DNA of 40,933 nucleotides, taken from positions 1-40,933 of the forward strand of contig JANWJE010000107.1 of NCBI GenBank assembly GCA_025451995.1, written 5' to 3'. Of the stretch, positions 1 to 5,993 are shown piece after piece (position 1 is the stretch's first letter; each line of letters starts with the position of its first letter). Below the pieces are notes generated by a model that worked only from the letters and a program-made list of their open reading frames with translations, searched no databases and was not told where the DNA came from. Origin of the DNA: Parachlamydiaceae bacterium (lineage in GTDB: Bacteria > Chlamydiota > Chlamydiia > Chlamydiales > Parachlamydiaceae). Both the position numbers and the translations under genes were made by a program.

Positions 1-113
1 GATCGTAAAAGGCATAGTATTAAGTCAATACAAAGCCTTTTACGATCGCTCAACCCCGGGACTTTGGCGCGCTCAAAAGCCAAATTTTGAAGTTGTTTCG
101 GTATAATCTTAGA
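1..113. repeat. Family 1 hairpin element, copy A (cut by window edge)
   Basis: Bases 1-13 (gatcgtaaaaggc) pair exactly with 35-47 (gccttttacgatc). The right arm continues with a GC-rich box (caaccccgggactttgg) and an outer tail ending gtttcggtataatc. The reverse complement of this right arm recurs as a lone left arm at 23861-23937, so the complete element should extend left of the window. The outer end carries a TATAAT-like string at 107-112, but no convincing -35 box at the right spacing. No protein is encoded. Confidence 0.8.
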
Positions 114-131
114 AAAAGATTTTAAACCTCT

Positions 132-280
132 AATGGTTCAAAAGTTGGCATTTAGACCGAAGCGAAAGCTCTCGCGGTTGAATCATCGCAAAAGGGTTCA
201 TATTGATTTAATATTGACCCTTTTGCGATGATACAACCCCGAGGCTTTGGCTCGGTCTAAATGCCAACTTTTGAACCATT
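132..280. repeat. Family 1 hairpin element, copy B
   Basis: A 149-base near-perfect palindrome. The outer arms are aatggttcaaaagttggc and its complement; then come a GC-rich box (cgaaagctctcgcggttg against caaccccgaggctttgg), a central stem (catcgcaaaaggg against cccttttgcgatg), and a loop rich in atattga. It ends 23 bases before the ppa start, so ppa transcription must begin inside it, at its right edge, or run through it. Bases 1-303 hold only this element and copy A. Confidence 0.9.
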
Positions 281-303
281 AAAGGTATAACGAGACATTA
301 CCT

Positions 304-1038
304 ATGAAATTTATCGTCCTATTTCTTCTCCCTTTTTTAATTTTTGGAATTGAACAAAACGAGCGTCCCCCCATGACCTCTTCCCAACAGTTTAATCTTC
401 CATTATCAATGCTTTATCGCGCGCATCCATGGCATGGACCCTCATTAGGAGGACAAGCGCCTGAATTTGTGAATTGCTATATAGAGATAGCTTCTATGAG
501 TACTTTAAAGTTTGAAATAGACAAAGAAACCGGAATTTTGAAAGTCGACCGCCCTCAAAAATATTCAAGTGTGTGCCCATGCCTTTACGGATTTCTCCCA
601 AGAACCTATGCGGGAAACCGAATTGCAGAATACACAAGGCAAAAAGTGAATGATAAGTCAATTGTCGCCGCGGGAGATCCAATCGATGTGTGTATATTAT
701 CAGAAAATATCTTTATCCATGGGGATATGCTTGTAAAAGCTCGACCTATTGGAGGCTTTAGATTAATAGATAAAAATCAAGCAGACGATAAAATCATCGC
801 CGTTCTCGATGGCGATCTCGCTTTTGGAACCTTTAAAGATATAGGCGATTGCCCTGAAAGAATGATTGAACAATTGCGTCATTATTTTTTAACCTATAAA
901 GATTTTCCGGAGCAGGGGAAAACTTCAAAGGTTAAAATCGCTGAGGTATATGGCAAAAGCGAAGCTCATGAAGTGATCCGAAGAGGATATCAAGACTATT
1001 TAGATTATATCGGGCAATACACCAACCGAGCCGATTGA
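304..1038 (+). CDS. ppa: Inorganic pyrophosphatase (family I), with N-terminal extension
   Basis: Hydrolyses pyrophosphate to two phosphates, pulling biosynthetic reactions forward. The core is plainly chlamydial type: AHPWHGPSL (residues ~39-47), then KFEIDKETGILKVDRPQKY, CPCLYGFLPRTY, the metal-binding GDPIDVCIL (~125-133), ARPIGGFR and DDKIIAVLDGD. Chlamydial homologues start just before the AHPWHG segment, as I remember them. This ORF adds about 35 residues, beginning with a hydrophobic stretch (MKFIVLFLLPFLIFG) that resembles a signal peptide or membrane anchor. ATG at 304 has only a weak GAG upstream; ATG at 373 or 409 would give a normal cytoplasmic enzyme, and neither has a good ribosome site. 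Function is secure; start and location are open. Confidence 0.93.
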   Translation: MKFIVLFLLPFLIFGIEQNERPPMTSSQQFNLPLSMLYRAHPWHGPSLGGQAPEFVNCYIEIASMSTLKFEIDKETGILKVDRPQKYSSVCPCLYGFLPRTYAGNRIAEYTRQKVNDKSIVAAGDPIDVCILSENIFIHGDMLVKARPIGGFRLIDKNQADDKIIAVLDGDLAFGTFKDIGDCPERMIEQLRHYFLTYKDFPEQGKTSKVKIAEVYGKSEAHEVIRRGYQDYLDYIGQYTNRAD

Positions 1039-1093
1039 TTGTAAATGGCGATTTGCTTATAATATACTGCTTCCAGTTGAATATTGGAATTTT

Positions 1094-1164
1094 GGGCTAG
1101 CTTGAAAGCTCCCGCGGTTGAGAGATCGCTTAGCTTAATGCGTATGGGCACAGGCACGGGCACG
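1094..1164. repeat. Half copy of a Family 1 element plus a dispersed 32-base repeat
   Basis: Bases 1103-1127 carry the Family 1 box (gaaagctcccgcggttgag followed by agatcgc), but no right arm follows. Bases 1129-1160 match the reverse complement of 25476-25507 at 30 of 32 positions (cttagcttaatgcgtatggg and onward). The open frame upstream of ridA begins in this element and is therefore not the true start of that gene. Confidence 0.75.
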
Positions 1165-1194
1165 AATAGATATGTTTTCAAACGAGAGAAACCT

Positions 1195-1584
1195 ATGTCA
1201 GATTACAAAAAAATAGAAACCGCCGGAGCCCCAAAAGCCATCGGGCCCTATTCTCAAGCCATTGTCGCAGCCCCCTTAATTTTTGTTTCTGGTCAACTTC
1301 CTTTAGATCCCACTTCTGGGAAGATGGTTGAGGCAAACATTGAAACACAGATTAAACGAGTATTCGACAATATTGAAGCCATTCTTAAAGCAAGCGGCTC
1401 CTCTTTTGAAAATGTTGTGCGCTATGAAATATTTCTTATCGACCTCAACCATTTTGCCATTGTTAATGAAGAGTGCAGCAAGAGATTCAAACAATTAACA
1501 CTTCCTGCAAGGCAAACCGTTCAAGTCGCTCGCCTTCCGCTCGATGCATTGGTAGAAATCTCCTGCATTGCAAGTCAAGTTTAG
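1195..1584 (+). CDS. ridA: RidA family reactive-intermediate deaminase
   Basis: 129-residue Rid/YjgF/UK114 protein, a normal family length. These small trimeric cytosolic enzymes deaminate reactive enamine/imine intermediates made by PLP enzymes. Visible family features are AIGPYSQAI near the N terminus, LIFVSGQLPLDP, QIKRVFDNIEAILKASG, NHFAIVNEECSKRF and the closing LPLDALVEISCIA. The frame is open from 1084, but the upstream 37 codons are repeat DNA. ATG at 1195 follows GAGAGAAACCT and gives the family's usual N terminus, so I chose it. It lies between ppa and htpG on the same strand with short gaps. Confidence 0.92.
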   Translation: MSDYKKIETAGAPKAIGPYSQAIVAAPLIFVSGQLPLDPTSGKMVEANIETQIKRVFDNIEAILKASGSSFENVVRYEIFLIDLNHFAIVNEECSKRFKQLTLPARQTVQVARLPLDALVEISCIASQV

Positions 1585-1623
1585 GAACATATAAATACTC
1601 AACATAAAATATTCAGGTAAATC

Positions 1624-3471
1624 ATGGAAAAAGGTTCTATTCAAATTCACAGTGAAAATATTTTACCCATTATTAAAAAATGGCTTTATTCTGAAAGAGA
1701 TATCTTTATTCGAGAACTCATTTCCAACGCCTGTGATGCCATTCAAAAAGTTAAAATTTTACGCGATAAAGGTGAAATCGATGTTAAAGATCAAGATTTT
1801 CGTATCGATGTAAAAATTGATAAAGAAAAAAGCACCCTTTCTTTTATCGATAATGGGATAGGAATGGATGCCGAAGAAGTCAAAAAATACATCGCTCAAA
1901 TTGCCTTTTCAGGAGCAGAAGAATTTTTAAGTAAATATTCTTCACAGAATGAACAAGATCAAATTATCGGGCATTTTGGCCTTGGATTTTACTCTGCCTA
2001 TATGGTCGCCGATTTAGTAGAAATCAATACACTTTCTTACAAACCGGATGCAGAACCCGTTTTTTGGAGATGCGACGGATCATCAGATTATGAAATCGGT
2101 CCGGGGACGAGACAATCTAGAGGAACTGATATCATCCTACAAATAGGCAAGGAGCATGAAGAGTGTTTAGATGCAAGTTATATTGAAAAAGTTTTGCGCC
2201 ATTTTTGCTCTTTTCTTCCCTATCCCATTTATTTGAATGATAAAAAAATAAACGAACGCACTCCTTTATGGATAAAACCACCCTCTGAATGTGTTCAAGA
2301 GGATTATTTATCTTTTTATCGCTATTTATATCCTATGGAAGAAGATCCCCTATTTTGGCTCCATTTAAATGTCGATTACCCTTTTAATTTAAAGGGAATC
2401 CTTTATTTTCCAAAAATGAAAAAAGATTATGATCCAAATAAAAATAGTGTCAGCCTTTACTGCAATCGGGTGTTTGTTTCGGATAGTTGCAAAGACATTA
2501 TTCCCAATTATCTCATGATGCTAAAAGGGGTGATCGACAGCCCGGATATTCCCCTCAATGTTTCTAGAAGCTATTTGCAAACGGATCGAACAGTAAAGCA
2601 GCTTGGCAATCATATTTCTAAAAAAGTCACAGATAGCCTGAACACTCTTTATAAAACAGACCAGGAAAAATTTCAGAAAGCTTGGCAAGATGTCTCTGTT
2701 GTTGTTAAATTGGGTATTTTGGAAGATGATAAATTTTACGACCGTTCAAAGGATTTTTTGGTTTGGAAAAACACTGACAACACATGGACGACCGTTCAAG
2801 AATATTTAGAAAGAAATAAGGAAAAAACAAAAGATAAAATCCTCTATACAATTGACGAAAAGCATGCCGGCCCTATTTTAAAAATTTATCGAGATAAAGG
2901 CATTGAAATTCTTTGTGCCGACAGCCCCCTTGATCCTTACCTCTTTCAGTTCTTAGAAGATAAATTACGACCCGCAACCTTTGAAAGAATTGATGCAGCT
3001 GTTCATGATAACCTAATCGATAAAGAGAGAGAAAAAGTCCTCTTGGATGCGGAAGGAAAAACGGAAGCTATAAAAATAGCGGAATTTATTCAATCTAAAT
3101 TAGGCGATGAAAATATCCAAGTCGAAGCGAAAAGCTTAGCAGCCGACGCTCTTCCAGGTTTCATCATGATCGATGAAAAACAAAGAAGAATGCGCGATTA
3201 TTTCATGCGTCTTAATCCTGAGGAAAGATCTCATCAAATGTCCTTCTTTGGCAAAAAAACATTTGTTGTAAACACAAATAATCCGCTAATCGAATCGATT
3301 AGAAAACTCGATCGAACCAAACCGGAATTAGCAAAAGATTTAACTCGTGAAGTCTATGAGTTAGCACTTTTATCTCAAAAAGAAATGGATCCCCATAGTT
3401 TGCATGACTTTATCAATCGGAGCACCCACCTTCTTGAAGCATTAGCTGCCGAAGCCACAAAAGGGAATTAA
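1624..3471 (+). CDS. htpG: Chaperone HtpG (Hsp90)
   Basis: Cytosolic ATP-dependent Hsp90 chaperone, 615 residues, slightly shorter than the E. coli protein. GHKL ATP-site motifs are clear: IRELISNACDAI (~residues 28-39), DNGIGM (~77), GHFGLGFYSAYM (~117-128) and the GTDIIL segment (~166). The middle domain has NVSRSYLQTDRTVKQL. The C-terminal dimerisation part (LNPEERSHQMSFFG, then a helical tail ending EALAAEATKGN) is diverged. The start is ATG at 1624 after a weak AGGTAA; the N terminus aligns with the family. The stop lies two bases before the next ORF. Confidence 0.95.
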   Translation: MEKGSIQIHSENILPIIKKWLYSERDIFIRELISNACDAIQKVKILRDKGEIDVKDQDFRIDVKIDKEKSTLSFIDNGIGMDAEEVKKYIAQIAFSGAEEFLSKYSSQNEQDQIIGHFGLGFYSAYMVADLVEINTLSYKPDAEPVFWRCDGSSDYEIGPGTRQSRGTDIILQIGKEHEECLDASYIEKVLRHFCSFLPYPIYLNDKKINERTPLWIKPPSECVQEDYLSFYRYLYPMEEDPLFWLHLNVDYPFNLKGILYFPKMKKDYDPNKNSVSLYCNRVFVSDSCKDIIPNYLMMLKGVIDSPDIPLNVSRSYLQTDRTVKQLGNHISKKVTDSLNTLYKTDQEKFQKAWQDVSVVVKLGILEDDKFYDRSKDFLVWKNTDNTWTTVQEYLERNKEKTKDKILYTIDEKHAGPILKIYRDKGIEILCADSPLDPYLFQFLEDKLRPATFERIDAAVHDNLIDKEREKVLLDAEGKTEAIKIAEFIQSKLGDENIQVEAKSLAADALPGFIMIDEKQRRMRDYFMRLNPEERSHQMSFFGKKTFVVNTNNPLIESIRKLDRTKPELAKDLTREVYELALLSQKEMDPHSLHDFINRSTHLLEALAAEATKGN

Positions 3472-3472
3472 A

Positions 3473-4906
3473 TTGGCTAAAAGCTTATTAGACCTCTTGC
3501 ATCATTCCATTTGGTTGATAAAATGGACCTTTTTGGCGTGTTTCTTGCCAAATTTTTCAACCATATGGTCGCATATGTTCTCAAAATTTGGCAATAAATC
3601 CATTCAAAAATCTCTCATTTTCTCAAACAAAGCGAATGATGCAAGAGGTCTAATCCTCTTTCTTATTTTTTTGAGCCAATCTTGCTTTGCAACATTGGCT
3701 CAGGAGACTGTCTATTTAACTTGGATAGGCAGCCCATCAACCACCATGACAGTCCAGTGGATTAGTTCAGCAAGAGAAAAAGAAACAACCCTCTTTTTCA
3801 AGCCGCTAAAAGACGAGCAGGCTTCTTGGCAAAAAAGGACAGGTCAAGAACTAAAATTTCCCTTTGCTTCGCAATATTTGGTCCATCGCATTCAACTAGA
3901 CAATTTAAAGCCAAGCACCCTCTATACATTTAAAATCCTTAAATTTCCCAATGAATATCATTTTTTAACTGCTCCCGCCAAGCTTGACCAAGACATTAGA
4001 TTTGTGGTAGGCGGGGATATGTATCATGATGGCATTAGCTATTTGATACGTACCAATAAAGCCGCGGCACAGACAAGCCCCCTTTTTGCTTTAATTGGTG
4101 GAGACATCGCTTACTCTGTTAAGTCTCAATTTTTTGGGTTTCAACAAATGAGTCGGTGGATCGATTGGATTAAAGCCTGGCATGAATACATGATCACTCC
4201 GCAAGGAAATATGATCCCGGCCATTGCAGCGATAGGAAACCATGATTTAAGCGGGGGTTACAATCAGAAACCTGCTCAAGCAGCTGTTTTTACCACTTTA
4301 TTTCCTATGCCCGGAGAAAAAGTATATAATGTCCTCGATTTTAATGATTATTTAAGCATTTTTATTTTAGATTCCGGCCATGCCAATCCCGTCAAAGGGA
4401 CGCAAAGCGCCTGGCTGCAAGCTTCCTTAAACCAACGGCAACACATCACCCACCGTCTTGCCATTTATCATGTTCCTGCCTATCCTTCTGTAAGAGAAGC
4501 TAGTAATCCTTATAGCGCCGCCATACGACAAACCTGGGTCCCTTTATTTGAATCGGGTAAAATTCAAGCTGCCTTTGAGCACCATGACCATGCATACAAG
4601 AGGACTTTCCCTTTGCTGGAGGGTAAAGTGCATAAAGATGGCATTGTTTATTTTGGAGATGGGGGTTGGGGCGTGGAAAAACCAAGGACAATGAAATGGA
4701 GATACCCTTACCTCGCCAAATTCTCCCCCACGCGCCATTTCATCGCAGTCACACTCACCCCAACTGAGCAAAGGTATCAATCGATCAGCGATCTTGGGCA
4801 AGTGATCGATAAATATACAATCGAGTTAAAGCAAAAGATTTCTTCCCCCCTAAATAACGTGCCCGTGTCCTTGCCCGAAAAACCAATAAATTCTAAAGAA
4901 CAATAG
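3473..4906 (+). CDS. Purple-acid-phosphatase-like metallophosphoesterase, signal peptide split by repeat element
   Basis: Probable secreted dinuclear-metal phosphatase. An N-terminal Fn3-like purple acid phosphatase domain (VYLTWIGSPSTTMTVQW through LKPSTLYTFKI) precedes a calcineurin-type domain with all metal motifs: VVGGDMYHD (~180), GGDIAYS (~208), AIGNHD (~254), IYHVPAYPS (~331) and EHHDHAYKR (~367). A Family 2 element lies in frame inside the N terminus. The ORF starts at TTG 3473 (MAKSLL), passes through 54 element-derived codons, then reaches ILFLIFLSQSCFATLAQ. Removing the element and one TA restores MAKSLLILFLIFLSQSCFA, a good signal peptide. ATG at 3575, inside the element, is an alternative start but leaves an odd N terminus. 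Whether the protein is still exported is unknown. Confidence 0.85.
   Translation: MAKSLLDLLHHSIWLIKWTFLACFLPNFSTIWSHMFSKFGNKSIQKSLIFSNKANDARGLILFLIFLSQSCFATLAQETVYLTWIGSPSTTMTVQWISSAREKETTLFFKPLKDEQASWQKRTGQELKFPFASQYLVHRIQLDNLKPSTLYTFKILKFPNEYHFLTAPAKLDQDIRFVVGGDMYHDGISYLIRTNKAAAQTSPLFALIGGDIAYSVKSQFFGFQQMSRWIDWIKAWHEYMITPQGNMIPAIAAIGNHDLSGGYNQKPAQAAVFTTLFPMPGEKVYNVLDFNDYLSIFILDSGHANPVKGTQSAWLQASLNQRQHITHRLAIYHVPAYPSVREASNPYSAAIRQTWVPLFESGKIQAAFEHHDHAYKRTFPLLEGKVHKDGIVYFGDGGWGVEKPRTMKWRYPYLAKFSPTRHFIAVTLTPTEQRYQSISDLGQVIDKYTIELKQKISSPLNNVPVSLPEKPINSKEQ
3489..3652. mobile_element. Family 2 MITE-like palindrome, copy 1 (inside a CDS)
   Basis: Imperfect inverted repeat starting TAGACCTCTTGCATCATTCC and ending in its complement. 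The centre carries ttgccaaattttt and aaaatttggcaa. TA lies at both edges (3489-3490 and 3651-3652), consistent with TA target duplication. Body plus one TA is 162 bases, exactly 54 codons, so the host reading frame stays open across it. Confidence 0.88.
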
Positions 4907-5194
4907 GTTGACTGTGGAACTTTCATTCTGATCAAAACCCATAGTCTGAAGTTGTTTTGTATACATCTTGCCTTAAAATTTTTTTTGTGTTAGAAAAAAA
5001 TTACAAAATTAAAAGTTGTAAATAATCGCTTTTAATTAGGACGGCGATTTTCTTGATTGCAATGAACGAAGCTGTGGAAAATGCAAAAAACGGAAGAAAT
5101 AGAACTTAAATTTTGACTCCATAATATGGAATAAACAATAACTCAAGCTAGATCGTCAAATTTTATTTCAAAAAAATTTAAGGAGTTTAAAACT
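4907..5194. other. Intergenic gap with repeat debris
   Basis: Bases 4946-4972 (tgaagttgttttgtatacat) resemble the outer end of Family 1 elements (compare 89-112). Bases 5008-5037 form a weak hairpin (attaaaag with cttttaat). No gene is supported here. Confidence 0.45.
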
Positions 5195-5800
5195 ATGATA
5201 AATATTGCAACAATAAATCCATTAGCCGACTCTATTTCTGTTCCATTTAAATCAAATTTAGGAAATCTTGGAGGTCGAGCAATTAGTTTTTTCGGCTCTA
5301 TTCCAGCATTTTTACAAAACAATACCACTAAAGCTTTAGCTACAATTTTTATTATAAACGCTCTTTTTTTTTCGGTTAGTAGTTATTTCGTTAAATTTTT
5401 AAACAACTCAATTAATTCTATTGCAGAATCTCAAAAGAAAGTATTTTCAGATAACGAAATAATGATAAAAAATATTCTTATTAATGGATTTGCTTTAGGG
5501 GGTATGAATTATTGTTTAAATTCTTTGGTCTCAAAACTCTATCCTATGAGTACATTATTTAAGCTTTCGCTTACAGTTACCGTAGTCGGTGGTCGGTTCT
5601 TATTTGACAAATATACTGAAATTCAGAAAGCGAAAAAAGACTCTTTAACCTCTGAAAAAAAGAATGAGCCCACTTCTATACCCATAGAAGAACCTACCAT
5701 TGAAAGCAAAAAAGCACCAGCATCTGCCTCTGTCACTAAAGATGAATTTGAAGAAAAAATTGAGAAAATCTCTGACCTTATCGTTGAAGCTAAAGAATAA
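5195..5800 (+). CDS. Small membrane protein, Inc-like
   Basis: 201 residues with no recognised enzyme motif. There are two hydrophobic zones separated by a short polar loop: about residues 46-70 (LATIFIINALFFSVSSYF) and about 93-132 (ILINGFALGGMNYCL, then LFKLSLTVTVVGG). The tail is charged and ends in a helix (EEKIEKISDLIVEAKE). There is no N-terminal signal peptide. Paired hydrophobic segments with charged tails are the pattern of chlamydial inclusion-membrane proteins, so an Inc-like role is a reasonable guess and no more. The start is secure: AAGGAG lies 9 bases before ATG. It is transcribed alone and followed by a strong hairpin. Confidence 0.75.
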   Translation: MINIATINPLADSISVPFKSNLGNLGGRAISFFGSIPAFLQNNTTKALATIFIINALFFSVSSYFVKFLNNSINSIAESQKKVFSDNEIMIKNILINGFALGGMNYCLNSLVSKLYPMSTLFKLSLTVTVVGGRFLFDKYTEIQKAKKDSLTSEKKNEPTSIPIEEPTIESKKAPASASVTKDEFEEKIEKISDLIVEAKE

Positions 5801-5816
5801 AATTTAAATATTGTCA

Positions 5817-5849
5817 CCATGACCTTACATTTATTTTGTAAGGTCATGG
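5817..5849 (+). terminator. Intrinsic terminator after the Inc-like gene
   Basis: Perfect 13-bp stem (ccatgaccttaca / tgtaaggtcatgg) with a 7-base loop, followed by tttatatttta, 16 bases after the stop codon. Confidence 0.85.
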
Positions 5850-5858
5850 TTTATATTT

Positions 5859-5890
5859 TAGACCTCTTTCGGAAAAAGAAAGGTTTAAAC
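5859..5890. repeat. Left-end fragment of a Family 2 element
   Basis: TAGACCTCTTTCGGAAAAAGAAAGG matches the left end of Family 2 (compare 8577). It stops where a different hairpin (5884-5979) begins, as if one element had been interrupted or replaced by another. Confidence 0.65.
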
Positions 5891-5979
5891 CTAAAAACGG
5901 CAGTTCAAGATGCTAAAGCGATGCAAGATTTTGATTCAGAATCGCTTTAGCATCTTGAACTGCCGTTTTTAGGTTTAAA
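5884..5979. repeat. Perfect 39-bp hairpin between convergent genes
   Basis: Bases 5884-5922 pair without mismatch with 5941-5979 (tttaaacctaaaaacggcag and onward), leaving an 18-base loop. It lies between two convergent genes and 14 bases past the stop of the minus-strand gene. It could act as a bidirectional terminator, but is far longer than one needs to be. Confidence 0.85.
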
Positions 5980-5993
5980 GCACTTTTCTAGAT

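Noticed and set aside
107-112. TATAAT as an outward promoter in Family 1 elements
   Set aside because: No -35 box at 16-18 bases; other copies have TATAAC or TATAC. Not marked as promoter.
1084-1194. Longer N terminus for the RidA protein
   Set aside because: These codons are Family 1 and 32-base repeat DNA; ATG 1195 has a ribosome site and gives the family start.
4855-4876. cgtgcccgtgtccttgcccg as another copy of the 32-base repeat
   Set aside because: The match is too short and imperfect, and it lies in coding sequence.
5063-5110. 15-codon peptide MNEAVENAKNGRNRT
   Set aside because: No ribosome site and no context; chance open frame.
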